Shown: positions 26,679-36,848, numbered from the stretch's first letter. The stretch: DNA of 64,000 bases from Gemmatimonadaceae bacterium (GCA_025928185.1 JAICKA010000003.1:1-64000); one strand, 5' to 3'. Translations and numbers: made by a program. Notes: generated from the sequence alone by a model not told the origin.

Positions 26679-26752
26679 GGGCGAATAGCTCAGTTGGTTA
26701 GAGCGCCTGCCTTACACGCAGGATGTCGGGGGTTCGAGTCCCTCTTCGCCCA
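26679..26752 (+). tRNA. tRNA-Val (anticodon UAC)
   Basis: GGGCGAA/TTCGCCC acceptor stem, TAGCTCAGTTGGTTAGAGC D-arm, CCTGC-CTTACAC-GCAGG anticodon arm, GGTTCGAGTCC T-arm; CCA not encoded. Confidence 0.96.
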
Positions 26753-26829
26753 TCGACAGGTTGTGAACAAATCACGAACCCGAGTGCAGTTGCGGGGTAC
26801 TTCAGTTCAACGTTTGGGAGGCTAGAACC

Positions 26830-28572
26830 GTGAAGTCAACGCATCGCCATGCGGCTGCGGCCGCTGGTTTTCTTGCGCTATCCTTGGCGGGTGCGCCGCT
26901 GCTGGCTCAGAATCGAGACATTCAGCGCGGTGGCCCGCCGAATACGGACACTCCGTATATACTGATCGCGACGTTCCACAGCCCGGATCCAAAGCTCGCC
27001 GTCGAGATGTCGGACGAGATGCGGCACCGGGTCCAGGACGAGCACTCGGCCAAGGAGCTGTACGTAATTCCGAAGGCGAGCATCAACGCCACGCTCACGG
27101 CGTCCGGGTACAAGCCCGACTCCGCTCTGAGTGCCGGCGACGTGATGGAGCTCGCCAAGCAGTTGCGCGGCGAGCGGGTGCTCGACGGCACCGTCACGAA
27201 GACGCCGACCGGTGTGCACGTCGAATCGCGTCTGATGATTCGTACCGGCCAGCAGACTTTCACGCAGCCGCTGCCGGCGGTGGACGCGAAGGATCCGGGC
27301 GACGCCGCGAAGACGATCGACAAGGAGCTCACGGCGGCGAGCAAGGCGCTCCCGTCCTATACCGCGTGCACGAACGACCTGCGCGCCGCCAAGTACGACC
27401 AGGCGGTGACTGACGCGCGGGCTGGACTCACTGCGTACCCGCAATCGACGTTCGCGCGTCTCTGCCTGCTCAGCGCGTACACCGCGAGCAAGACAGCGCC
27501 CCAGGACTCGATCATCAGCGCGGCCAACGCCGTGCTGGCGGTGGACTCGACGAGCATCATCGCGCTCAGCAATGCCGCCGACGCGTACAAGGCCAAGGGC
27601 GACACGGCCAAGTCGATCGACTACATGCTGCGCATTTACCGCGCGGACCCGACGAACACGACAATTGGCCGTCAGATCGTGCAAATCATTGCGCAAACGA
27701 ATCCTGCGGCCGCGATTCCCATCATCGACCAGTTGCTCAAGGAGAATCCGTCGGATCCGGAAATGTTGCGGACGAAATGGCTGCTGCAGTTGAATGCCAA
27801 GCAGTACAAGGCTGCGATTGCTTCCGGTGACGCCTACGTCCGCGCCGACTCGGCTGCCGCGACGGTAGATTATTACCAGCGACAGATCGGCGCCGCCCAG
27901 TCCGACAGCAATGCGGCAATGGTGCAGACGCTCGCGGCCAAGGCGGCGCAGAAATTCCCGAACGAAGCGTCGTTCCAACTGCTACTCGCGCAGAGCTATT
28001 ACAAGGCCGGACAGCTTCAGCAGGCGCTCGATGCCGCACGCCGCGCCGCGCAGATCGATCCGAAGAACACGAACGGCTGGCTATTCGTGATCGTCACGCA
28101 GAATGCGCTGAATCAGTCTGATAGCGCGCTGGCTACGGCGCAGAGAGCGGTCGCGTCCGGCGCGAACAAGGATTCGCTGGCGACGGCGTTGCTCGGCAGC
28201 GTCGCCGGTCCCGCCATGAAGAAGGCGCAGGACACCAAAGCACGTGCGGATTGGGAAGCAGCACTCAAAGCTTCACAGGCCGTCGATGCGGTTGCGTCGT
28301 CGCCGCAGAGCAAGTTCTATGTAGGCGTGGCCGCCTATCAGGTGGGCGCCGACGCGGTGAACAACGTGCAGAAGCTCTATAAAGGCAACAAGGCAGAAAG
28401 AGCCCAGGCGTGCGCAGAGGACAAGGTCGCCGAGGATGCGTTCTCCACGGCCGCCATTGCGTTGCCGGCTGGCGGATCGGTGAGCCCCGAAACCGCCGGA
28501 CAGATCATGAACGCGCTCGGCCAGTACGGCGAATTCGTCTCGCAGGTAAAGGCCGCGCTCAAGTGCAAGTGA
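26830..28572 (+). CDS. secreted tetratricopeptide repeat protein
   Basis: signal peptide AAAAAGFLALSLAGAPLLAQ; TPR units; GGGAGG ribosome-binding site ahead of start. Confidence 0.85.
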   Translation: MKSTHRHAAAAAGFLALSLAGAPLLAQNRDIQRGGPPNTDTPYILIATFHSPDPKLAVEMSDEMRHRVQDEHSAKELYVIPKASINATLTASGYKPDSALSAGDVMELAKQLRGERVLDGTVTKTPTGVHVESRLMIRTGQQTFTQPLPAVDAKDPGDAAKTIDKELTAASKALPSYTACTNDLRAAKYDQAVTDARAGLTAYPQSTFARLCLLSAYTASKTAPQDSIISAANAVLAVDSTSIIALSNAADAYKAKGDTAKSIDYMLRIYRADPTNTTIGRQIVQIIAQTNPAAAIPIIDQLLKENPSDPEMLRTKWLLQLNAKQYKAAIASGDAYVRADSAAATVDYYQRQIGAAQSDSNAAMVQTLAAKAAQKFPNEASFQLLLAQSYYKAGQLQQALDAARRAAQIDPKNTNGWLFVIVTQNALNQSDSALATAQRAVASGANKDSLATALLGSVAGPAMKKAQDTKARADWEAALKASQAVDAVASSPQSKFYVGVAAYQVGADAVNNVQKLYKGNKAERAQACAEDKVAEDAFSTAAIALPAGGSVSPETAGQIMNALGQYGEFVSQVKAALKCK

Positions 28573-28594
28573 GCCCTCGCTCAGCCTGACATTG

Positions 28595-28626
28595 CAACGC
28601 CCGCCGTGCTCTCACGGCGGGCGTTG
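28595..28626. terminator. 14-bp perfect hairpin between convergent genes
   Basis: CAACGCCCGCCGTG-CTCT-CACGGCGGGCGTTG; no U-tract. Confidence 0.7.
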
Positions 28627-28628
28627 TG

Positions 28629-29525
28629 CTATTCGCCCTCCTCGCCGGGCAGATGCGCGACGTGCACCCACAAATCGCGCGCGCGGGCGTGATACGTCAG
28701 CCGTCGCGCGTTCGAGATCTCGCCGTCGACGTTGACCGCGATCGGTTCGCGCCCTTCGATCGTGACCGACTTCACCTGCACATAGTGCACGCCTTCCTCG
28801 CCGACGTGCTCGCCGCGCTTGAGCCGCAGCAGTCGCCGCGCGAAATCGCCGCGCGACATCGCTTCGATCACGCACAGGTCGATCAATCCGTCGGTTACCG
28901 AAGCCATCGGCGTCATGAGCGTACCGCCGCCGGTGGCGCGCGCCAGACCGATGGCGAACAGCAGAAAGTCGCCGGTATACGAAAACCCGTCGGCCGTGAA
29001 GCGCGCGTATGTCGGGCGGAAGTCGGCGAACTTGCGCATGCCGCTGATCGCGTACGCCACAGGGCCAAGCGATTCCTTCGCCTCGGCCGGCGTTTCGGCA
29101 GTCGCCTCCGCGCCCACACCTCCGGTCGAGACGTTCAGAAATCGTCGCCCGTTCAACGCGCAGGTATCCAGTCGCCTGGGCTTGCGTTGGAGGATAACAT
29201 CCATGGCATGATCGGCATCCGCCGGTATGCCCACCTGTCGCGCAAAATCGTTCGCCGTTCCCAGCGGGATGATGCCGAGCGGCACGTCGTACCCATCGAG
29301 CCCATTCACCACTTCGTTGACCGTGCCGTCGCCCCCCGCCGCGGCGACGACATCCACGCCGCGCCGTGCCGCATCGGTCGCGAGCGCGGCCGCTTCGCCG
29401 CTTTCGAACGTGATGTGGACTTCGACCAAATGGCCCTTGTCGCGCACCCAGTTCACGAGGTGGCGCAGATCGGGTCGGTCAGCGCGCGCGCCGTGGACGA
29501 TGAGCGCGATGTGCCTGGATTTCAT
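28629..29525 (-). CDS. YegS/diacylglycerol kinase-like lipid kinase
   Basis: AAGGDGTVNEVVNGL, GIIPLGTANDFARQVGIP, FLNVSTGGVGAEAT. Confidence 0.93.
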   Translation of the reverse strand: MKSRHIALIVHGARADRPDLRHLVNWVRDKGHLVEVHITFESGEAAALATDAARRGVDVVAAAGGDGTVNEVVNGLDGYDVPLGIIPLGTANDFARQVGIPADADHAMDVILQRKPRRLDTCALNGRRFLNVSTGGVGAEATAETPAEAKESLGPVAYAISGMRKFADFRPTYARFTADGFSYTGDFLLFAIGLARATGGGTLMTPMASVTDGLIDLCVIEAMSRGDFARRLLRLKRGEHVGEEGVHYVQVKSVTIEGREPIAVNVDGEISNARRLTYHARARDLWVHVAHLPGEEGE

Positions 29526-30453
29526 GCCGTCGACTAGCGCATATCACGCGCCTGTGCTCGCCAGCGAAGTGGTGGCGCTGCTGGCTGGAGCGCGTCACGT
29601 GCTCGACTGCACGCTGGGCGGCGGCGGGCACGCGGTCGCGTTGCTCGAGTCAGGCGCGGAGCGCGTGTTCGGCATCGATCGCGACCCCGAGGCGCTCGCC
29701 ACGGCGACGGCGCGGCTCGCGCCCTATGCCGATGCGGGCCGGTTCGCGTCCGCGCAAGCCAACTACGCCGATGCCGCCGAGCTGCCGGCGCTGGAAGGCC
29801 TGCGGTTCGACGGCGTGTTGCTCGACCTCGGCATCTCGTCGCACCAGGTGGACGCCGCCGCCCGCGGCTTCACCTTTCGCCCCGGTGCGCCGCTCGACAT
29901 GCGCATGGGCGCTGACGCCACGAACGATGCGGCGAGCCTGCTGAACGGCGAGGATGAGCAAACGCTCACGACGCTGTTTCGCGAGTACGGCGACGAGCCG
30001 AAGGGCGGCCGTCTGGCGCGTGAAATCGTTCGCCGGCGGGGCGTACGGCCGTTCGAGACGAGCGACGATCTGGTCGGCGCGATCCGCGCCGTGCTCGGGC
30101 CGCGGAGCGGGGCGGGCGACTTCGCGCGGTTGTTCCAGGCCGTGCGCATCGCGGTGAACGACGAGCTGCCCGGACTGACGCGAGCCCTGCCCGCGTTGCG
30201 CGACATCCTCTCGCCCGGCGGAGTCATGGTGGTGATCGCCTATCACTCGGGGGAGGACCGGATCGTCAAGCACGCATTCCGCGAGTGGAGCGCCGAGTGC
30301 GTCTGCCCGCCGAAGCAGCCGGTGTGTACCTGCCGCGGCCGGTCGCTGGGGCGCACGCTCACCAGGCGCGCCGTGACCGCCTCCGCGCTGGAAATCGAAC
30401 AGAACCCCCGCGCGCGCAGTGCGCGGTTGCGAGCATGGCAAAGCGCCGCGTAA
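29524..30453 (+). CDS. rsmH: 16S rRNA m4C1402 methyltransferase RsmH
   Basis: HAPVLASEVVALL, DCTLGGGGHAVALLE, GVLLDLGISSHQVD, FRPGAPLDMRMG, VIAYHSGEDRIVKHAFR; start refined to ATG 29524. Confidence 0.96.
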   Translation: MPSTSAYHAPVLASEVVALLAGARHVLDCTLGGGGHAVALLESGAERVFGIDRDPEALATATARLAPYADAGRFASAQANYADAAELPALEGLRFDGVLLDLGISSHQVDAAARGFTFRPGAPLDMRMGADATNDAASLLNGEDEQTLTTLFREYGDEPKGGRLAREIVRRRGVRPFETSDDLVGAIRAVLGPRSGAGDFARLFQAVRIAVNDELPGLTRALPALRDILSPGGVMVVIAYHSGEDRIVKHAFREWSAECVCPPKQPVCTCRGRSLGRTLTRRAVTASALEIEQNPRARSARLRAWQSAA

Positions 30454-30764
30454 CCGCGGCGCGCCGCCGCTCGCTGATCGCGCTCGTGCTCGTTGGTTTC
30501 GTCCTGGTGACTACGGGCGTCATAGCACGGAGAGTGGTCGGTGTTCGCCAGCAGAGCGAGATCCGCAAGCTGCAGGCGCAGCGCGACGCGCTCGACGCCA
30601 AGCGGGTGCGACTGGAAAGCGCGATCCGCGATGCGTCGAGCCGCGAACGGCTGGAGCCGATCGCCGAGCAACGGCTCAACATGCACATCCCGACTCCGGA
30701 GCAGCAGATTTTTCTGACCCACACGCGCGGCGCGCGGCCGCAACCGGCGCGTGATTCGCTCTAG
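30435..30764 (+). CDS. ftsL: FtsL-like cell division protein
   Basis: short basic N-terminus, single TM, coiled coil, position between rsmH and ftsI. Confidence 0.75.
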   Translation: MAKRRVTAARRRSLIALVLVGFVLVTTGVIARRVVGVRQQSEIRKLQAQRDALDAKRVRLESAIRDASSRERLEPIAEQRLNMHIPTPEQQIFLTHTRGARPQPARDSL

Positions 30765-32778
30765 CCGCATCGGGCTGGCACACGCCACACTCGCGCTGTT
30801 CGCGATCGCGATCATCGCCAAGGCTGCGGACGTCCAGCTGGTCCACGGTGCGACGTGGCGCGCCCGCGCGTCGCGGCAGCAGTCCGCCGAGCGAACGGTA
30901 CCGGCGCCCCGCGGCGAGATCCTGGACGCCACGCACCGCGTGCTGGCGCAGAGCCGCGAGATGGTGCGCCTGGAGATTTCGCCCCGAGACGTGAACGAGC
31001 CCGGTCGGCTGCGGCGCGCGTTGGCCGCGCTGCACGTCGACCAGTCGCTCATCGCGCGTGCGCTGAATCCGAAGAGCCATTACCTCGTGCTGCCCGGGCG
31101 GTTTCTGGCCGTGGACGCCGCGCCGGCCATGGCGGTGCTCGGTGTCCACTCGTTCGCCACGATCATGCGCGGCTACGCGGCGTCGGACGGCGCGCAAGCC
31201 ATCATCGGACATGTCGACGCGAACAATCGTCCGGTGGACGGCATCGAGCTGTCGCTCGACGCGGTGCTCCGCGGCACGCCGGGCAGCGCGACGATTTTCA
31301 AGGATTCGCACGGCCAGGGCCGCGAGTCGCCGACCGCGCCCGGCACGCCGCCCAGGCGCGGCGACGACGTCGTGCTCACGATCAATGCGGATCTCCAGGA
31401 GATCGCCGAGCGCGCGCTAGGCGACGCGGTGGAACGGATGGGTGCCGAGGGCGGCGACATCGTCATTCTCGATCCGCACACCGGCGAGATTCTGGCGCTG
31501 GCCAGCCGTCGCCTCGATCCGCACGTGGCCGCGACGACGGCGCTGAGCGAGCCGTTCGAGCCGGGTTCCACGGCCAAGCCGTTCATTGCGGCCGGGTTGC
31601 TCGAGCGCGGGCTGGTGCAACCCACGGACTCGGTGGATACCGGCAACGGCGTGTTCGACATCAACGGCCGATTGATTCACGACGAGCATCGCGTCGGGCG
31701 CGCGCCGCTGGCCGACGTGCTGCGCTGGTCGAGCAACATCGGTATCGTGAAATTCGCCGAGCGGCTCACGCCACAGCAGGAATACGAAACGTTCCGCGAT
31801 TTCGGCTTCGGCATGCCGACGGGTGTGGACTACCCCACGGAATCGTCTGGAAGCTTGCGGCCGCCGGGTGTGTGGTCGAAGCAGTCGGCCAATTCGATGG
31901 CAATGGGTTACGAGATCTCGGTCACGCCGCTGCAGCTGGCGGCGGCGTACGCGACGTTCGCCAATGGCGGCAAGCTCATCGAGCCGGCGCTGGTCAAGGC
32001 GATTGTGGCCCCGGACGGCTCCATTCGGTATCGGCACACGCCGCGAGTGGTCCGACAGGTCATGCCCACCGCCGTCGCCGACCGCGTCCGCCACATGCTG
32101 CTCGACGTCGTGGACGAAGGCACCGCACTGCAGGCGGCACTCGACAACTATCTGCTCGCCGGCAAGACAGGTACGCCGCGGAGCACGGTGCGCGGTCATT
32201 ACGTCGCCGGACGCTACAACCCGAACTTCGTCGGGTTGTTTCCCGGCGATGCTCCGCAATACGTGATCGTGGTCAAGCTCGAAGCGCCTCAGAGCTCGAT
32301 CTTCGCCGCACGGACGGCCGCGCCGGTCACGAAGGCCATCCTGCAAGCGGCCATCGCGGCGCGCGATGCCGCACTCGATCGTGGCAAGCTCGCGTCGAGC
32401 ATGTCGGCGGCGCGCAGCGATTCGTTGCATCATGAGGTGACGCAGGCCGCCCACCCGATGCGTCTGGCCACCGCCGACCGCGAGACTACGACGGTGACTC
32501 GGGACAGCGCGGTCGACCATGTGGCCGCAGCCCCGTACGTGATCACGCTGCCGGCTCGTTTGGCCGGACCGCCGGCCCATGTGCCGCGCGCGGTGCCGGA
32601 CATTCGCGGACTCGACCTGCGCGACGCGGTGCGTTCGTTGCACAGTGCTGGCTTCCGCGTTCAGCTCGCGCACGACCGCCGAGCTGGCGACGCGGCCGAT
32701 GCCGTGACTCTGACGGAGCCGGCCGCCGGCGAAATGGCGCCGACCGGAACGCTCGTTCGACTGCTCATCGACTACTGA
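30751..32778 (+). CDS. ftsI: penicillin-binding transpeptidase (FtsI/SpoVD-like) with C-terminal PASTA domain
   Basis: EPGSTAKPF (SxxK), WSSNIG (SxN), AGKTGTPR (KTG), C-terminal VPDIRGLDLRDAVRSLHSAGF. Confidence 0.95.
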   Translation: MIRSSRIGLAHATLALFAIAIIAKAADVQLVHGATWRARASRQQSAERTVPAPRGEILDATHRVLAQSREMVRLEISPRDVNEPGRLRRALAALHVDQSLIARALNPKSHYLVLPGRFLAVDAAPAMAVLGVHSFATIMRGYAASDGAQAIIGHVDANNRPVDGIELSLDAVLRGTPGSATIFKDSHGQGRESPTAPGTPPRRGDDVVLTINADLQEIAERALGDAVERMGAEGGDIVILDPHTGEILALASRRLDPHVAATTALSEPFEPGSTAKPFIAAGLLERGLVQPTDSVDTGNGVFDINGRLIHDEHRVGRAPLADVLRWSSNIGIVKFAERLTPQQEYETFRDFGFGMPTGVDYPTESSGSLRPPGVWSKQSANSMAMGYEISVTPLQLAAAYATFANGGKLIEPALVKAIVAPDGSIRYRHTPRVVRQVMPTAVADRVRHMLLDVVDEGTALQAALDNYLLAGKTGTPRSTVRGHYVAGRYNPNFVGLFPGDAPQYVIVVKLEAPQSSIFAARTAAPVTKAILQAAIAARDAALDRGKLASSMSAARSDSLHHEVTQAAHPMRLATADRETTTVTRDSAVDHVAAAPYVITLPARLAGPPAHVPRAVPDIRGLDLRDAVRSLHSAGFRVQLAHDRRAGDAADAVTLTEPAAGEMAPTGTLVRLLIDY

Positions 32779-34254
32779 ATGCACGCTAATCTCGACTTGA
32801 TCGCGCGCGCGCTGGACGAGGCCGGGCTGCTCGTCGAACGGCACGGCGCGTTGCCGACGATTGTGTCCGGGATCACCGATGACAGCCGCGCGGTCGAACA
32901 GAACGGATTGTTCGTCGCCGTCCGCGGCACCGAGCGCGACGGACACGATTACCTCGACAGCGCGGCCGCCGCCGGAGCGGCAGCGGCGATCGTGCAGGAC
33001 GCGGCGCGCACGCAGCTGCCGTCACTCGTGGTGAACGACGGTCGTCGCGCCGCGGCAGTCGCGGCTGCCGCCGCGTACGAATTTCCGGCGCGCGATCTTC
33101 AGATCGTCGGCGTCACGGGCACCAACGGCAAGACGACGACGGTCAACATGCTGCGCCACCTGCTCGACGAACGTGGCTCGCGCAGTGCGTCGATCGGCAC
33201 GCTCGGCGTGCTGCTCGGCAGCCGCGGCCAGCCGATCGAAGGTGGAAGCGGTCTCACGACGCCGGGGCCGGTCGAGTTGCAGCGCGTCTTTCGCGAGCTG
33301 CACGATTCCGGAGTGCGGCGCATCGCGATGGAGGTGTCGTCGCACTCGCTCGATCAGCACCGCATCGAGGGCGTGCTGTTCGACGCGGTGACGTTCACCA
33401 ACTTCACACGCGACCATCTGGATTATCACAAGACGATGGAGCGCTACTTTGCCGCGAAAGCGAAGCTGCTCGACTATCTCCTGCCGCACGGGACCGTGCT
33501 CACCAATCTCGACGATCAGGCGTGGCTCGCGCTGCGCACCGAGCGCCGGCGCGTGACGTTCAGCCAGCGGGTGCCCACCGCGGAGGTGCACGCCGAGAAC
33601 ATCCGCTACGGTCCGCGCGGCAGCGAGTGGGATCTGGTGCTCGGGCCCGACCGCACGTCGGTGCAGCTGCCGCTCATCGGCGATTTCAATGTCATCAACG
33701 CGCTCGGTGCAGCGGCTACCGCGTACGCGCTCGGCGTGAGCGCCGACCGAATCGGCAAGCGCCTGTCGTCGATGCCGCAGGTGCCGGGTCGGCTGGAGGT
33801 GCTCCGCGAATCGCCAACGGTGCTGCGCGATTACGCGCACACGCCTGACGCGCTGTCTCGCGCACTGGCCGCCATCCGACCGTTCACGCCAGGGCGCATC
33901 ATCCTGGTCTTCGGCTGCGGAGGCGACCGCGATCGCGGCAAGCGGCCGGAGATGGGCGCGATCGCGTCGAAGCAGGCCGACCTCGCGATCGTGACGAGCG
34001 ACAATCCGCGCACCGAAGATCCGGAGCGCATCCTCGATGACATCGAAGCCGGCATGACGACGCCGCACGAGCGGATCGAAGACCGGCGCGCGGCGATCGC
34101 GCGCGCGCTCGAGCTCGCGGCCGCCGACGACGTCGTTCTGCTCGCCGGCAAGGGCCATGAGACCTATCAGGTGCGAGGCACCACGCGATTGCCATTCGAT
34201 GAGAAAATCGTGGTGACGGAACTCTCGACACACGCCGGCGCGGAGCGCGCGTGA
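32779..34254 (+). CDS. murE: UDP-MurNAc-tripeptide synthetase
   Basis: GVTGTNGKTTTVNML, HSLDQHRIEGV, TSDNPRTEDP (DNPR, meso-DAP-type). Confidence 0.96.
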   Translation: MHANLDLIARALDEAGLLVERHGALPTIVSGITDDSRAVEQNGLFVAVRGTERDGHDYLDSAAAAGAAAAIVQDAARTQLPSLVVNDGRRAAAVAAAAAYEFPARDLQIVGVTGTNGKTTTVNMLRHLLDERGSRSASIGTLGVLLGSRGQPIEGGSGLTTPGPVELQRVFRELHDSGVRRIAMEVSSHSLDQHRIEGVLFDAVTFTNFTRDHLDYHKTMERYFAAKAKLLDYLLPHGTVLTNLDDQAWLALRTERRRVTFSQRVPTAEVHAENIRYGPRGSEWDLVLGPDRTSVQLPLIGDFNVINALGAAATAYALGVSADRIGKRLSSMPQVPGRLEVLRESPTVLRDYAHTPDALSRALAAIRPFTPGRIILVFGCGGDRDRGKRPEMGAIASKQADLAIVTSDNPRTEDPERILDDIEAGMTTPHERIEDRRAAIARALELAAADDVVLLAGKGHETYQVRGTTRLPFDEKIVVTELSTHAGAERA

Positions 34255-35648
34255 GCACGCCGACGCCCGCGGTCGCGAAAACCACCTTCTGGACGCTCGA
34301 CCGCGTCGGCACCGCGCTGGCGCCGCTGGCGGACGTCAATCTGCCGCGCGGCAGCGATGTGTTCGGCCGCGTGTGGACCGACACCCGTACGATCGAGAAA
34401 GGCGACCTGTTCGTCGCGTTGGTCGGCGAGCGGTTCGATGCCCACGACTTCATCGCCGATGCTGTAGCGCGTGGCGCTGCGGGCGTGGTCGTGTCGCGCC
34501 CCGGCGCGGGGCAGGGAAGCGGCGTCCCGGTATTCCAGGTGCGCGATACGCTCGTCGCACTTGGCGCGCTCGGCACGATGCGCCGGCGCGTCTGGAACAA
34601 GCCCGTGGTCGGCGTAGTTGGCACCAACGGAAAGACGAGCACCAAGGAGCTGCTGCGCGCCGCCCTCGGCAGCGTCTTCGAGGTGCATGCCACCAGCGGC
34701 AATCTGAACAATCTCATCGGCGTGCCGCTCACGCTGCTCGCGATTCCGGACGCCGCCGATGTCGCAGTCGTGGAGATGGGTACCAATCAGCCGGGCGAAG
34801 TGCCGCGGCTCCGCGCCATCGTGCAGCCGGACATCACCGTCGTCACGTCGGTCGCCGAAGAGCATCTGGAAGGGCTGGGTGATCTTGCCGGCGTATTGCG
34901 CGAAGAGCTGGCGGCCGCGGACGGCGTTCCCGTCGCGGTGGTGCCGGCGTCGCAACCGGAGGTGATCGAGGCGGCGCGCGCACGTGCGTCGCGCGTCGTT
35001 GCCGCCGGTCTCGAGGGCGGCGATCTGCACCCCGCTGCCTGGTCGGTGGAACGGGACGGCCGTGGACGATTGGTCCTCACCGACGTCGAGATCACGCTGC
35101 CGTTGCGAGGCGTGCACAACTTGCGCAATGCGATGCTTGCGTTGGCGGTTGCCACCGAGCTCGGCGTTTCGCACGCGGATGCGCGGCGCGGGCTGGAGGC
35201 CATGCCAGTGCCTCCAATGCGCGTGAACTGGGAGCAGCACGGATCGACGACGTTGATCAACGACGCTTACAACTCGAATCCCGGATCAGCGCGCGCGGCG
35301 CTGGAGCTGCTGCAGCATGCCGGGACTGGACGTCAGCGGGTGGCGGTGCTCGGGACGATGCTGGAGCTCGGACCACAGACGCCGCGACTGCACGACGACG
35401 TCGCACGCGATGCGCTGAATGGCGGGATCGAGCTGGTCGCGGCGATCGGCGAGTTTGCCGCCGCGCTCTCGCGTATCGCTCCGAACGATCCGCGCGTCAT
35501 TACGGCGGACGACGTCGAGAGCCTGTGGACACGTCTGTCGTCGCGTCTTGCTCCCGACGCCGTTATCCTCCTCAAGGGTTCGCGTGGCATGCGCCTCGAG
35601 CGATTGGTTGCACCAATCGCCGAGTGGGCGCAGCGCACGTCCTCGTGA
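34251..35648 (+). CDS. murF: UDP-MurNAc-tripeptide--D-Ala-D-Ala ligase
   Basis: GVVGTNGKTSTKELLRAALG, NDAYNSNPGSARAALE. Confidence 0.95.
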   Translation: MSTPTPAVAKTTFWTLDRVGTALAPLADVNLPRGSDVFGRVWTDTRTIEKGDLFVALVGERFDAHDFIADAVARGAAGVVVSRPGAGQGSGVPVFQVRDTLVALGALGTMRRRVWNKPVVGVVGTNGKTSTKELLRAALGSVFEVHATSGNLNNLIGVPLTLLAIPDAADVAVVEMGTNQPGEVPRLRAIVQPDITVVTSVAEEHLEGLGDLAGVLREELAAADGVPVAVVPASQPEVIEAARARASRVVAAGLEGGDLHPAAWSVERDGRGRLVLTDVEITLPLRGVHNLRNAMLALAVATELGVSHADARRGLEAMPVPPMRVNWEQHGSTTLINDAYNSNPGSARAALELLQHAGTGRQRVAVLGTMLELGPQTPRLHDDVARDALNGGIELVAAIGEFAAALSRIAPNDPRVITADDVESLWTRLSSRLAPDAVILLKGSRGMRLERLVAPIAEWAQRTSS

Positions 35649-35699
35649 GGCACGGCCACACTTCCTGCTCCCGCCACCCGCTCCCTCGCCCCCGCGTAC

Positions 35700-36848
35700 G
35701 TGCTTCATTATTTCCTCGTTCCGCTCGCCAGGCACTTTCGCGTCCTGAACATCTTCACGTACATCTCGTTCCGCGCGGTGGGCGCGGCGGTCACCTCGCT
35801 GCTGCTGTCGTTCATCGTGGGGCCGATCATTCTGCGGGCGCTGGCGCGTCAGTCCGTGCACCAGGTGGTGCGCGAGGGAACGCCGGAATCGCACGCCGGC
35901 AAAGGCTCCACGCCGACGATGGGCGGACTGATCATCCTGTTCAGCTCTCTCATCTCGGTGGTGCTCTGGGGACGGTTCAGTCTCAGCCATCCGTATCTGC
36001 TGGTCGCGATCTTCATCACGCTCTGGATGGGCGCGATCGGGCTGCTCGATGACTATCTCAAGCTCCAGCAGAAGAAGCGCGGCGAAAAGAATCGAGGACT
36101 GATCGAGCGATACAAGCTGGCCGGCCAGGTCGTCGCCGGGCTCGCGCTCGGCTGGTACCTGTGGCAGCACCCGCTGTCGCCGAATCTGTCGGGTGCGTCG
36201 ACGACGCTGCCGTTCTTCAAGTACGTGATCGTCGATTGGGCGCTCGGCTGGGCGTGGGTCTATCCGCTGTTTACGACGTTCGTGCTCACGGGCACCAGCA
36301 ACGCCGTGAACATCACCGACGGGTTGGACGGTCTCGCGGCTGGGTTGCTCGCGATCTCGTTCGGAACGTTCGCGATCTTCTCGTACATCATCGGACGCGT
36401 CGACTACAGCCGGTTCCTGCTCGTGTTCTATCTCCAGGATTCCGGCGAGCTCACCGTCTTCTGTCTTGCCATGGTCGGCGCGCTGATCGGATTTCTCTGG
36501 TTCAACACGCACCCGGCGCAGGTGTTCATGGGCGACACCGGCGCGCTGGCGCTGGGTGGTGCGCTCGGAGCCGTTGCGATTCTCCTCAAGTCCGAGTTCG
36601 TGCTGGCGATCGTCGGCGCGGTGTTCGTGGCCGAAATGATGTCGGTGATTCTGCAGCGCTTCGTCTTCAAGTATCGCCGCAGCCGGCGAGGACTGGCGTA
36701 TGCGCAGGCGCATCGAGTATTCCGACGAGCGCCGCTGCATCACCATTTCGAGGAGCTCGGCTGGAAGGAAACGCAGGTGGTGGTGCGCTTCTGGATTCTC
36801 GGAATTCTCTGCGCGTTCTTCGCGCTCAGCACGCTCAAGCTCCGCTAG
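35700..36848 (+). CDS. mraY: phospho-MurNAc-pentapeptide transferase
   Basis: GTPESHAGKGSTPTMGG, GLLDDYLK, NAVNITDGLDGLAAG, HHHFEELGWKETQVV. Confidence 0.97.
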   Translation: MLHYFLVPLARHFRVLNIFTYISFRAVGAAVTSLLLSFIVGPIILRALARQSVHQVVREGTPESHAGKGSTPTMGGLIILFSSLISVVLWGRFSLSHPYLLVAIFITLWMGAIGLLDDYLKLQQKKRGEKNRGLIERYKLAGQVVAGLALGWYLWQHPLSPNLSGASTTLPFFKYVIVDWALGWAWVYPLFTTFVLTGTSNAVNITDGLDGLAAGLLAISFGTFAIFSYIIGRVDYSRFLLVFYLQDSGELTVFCLAMVGALIGFLWFNTHPAQVFMGDTGALALGGALGAVAILLKSEFVLAIVGAVFVAEMMSVILQRFVFKYRRSRRGLAYAQAHRVFRRAPLHHHFEELGWKETQVVVRFWILGILCAFFALSTLKLR

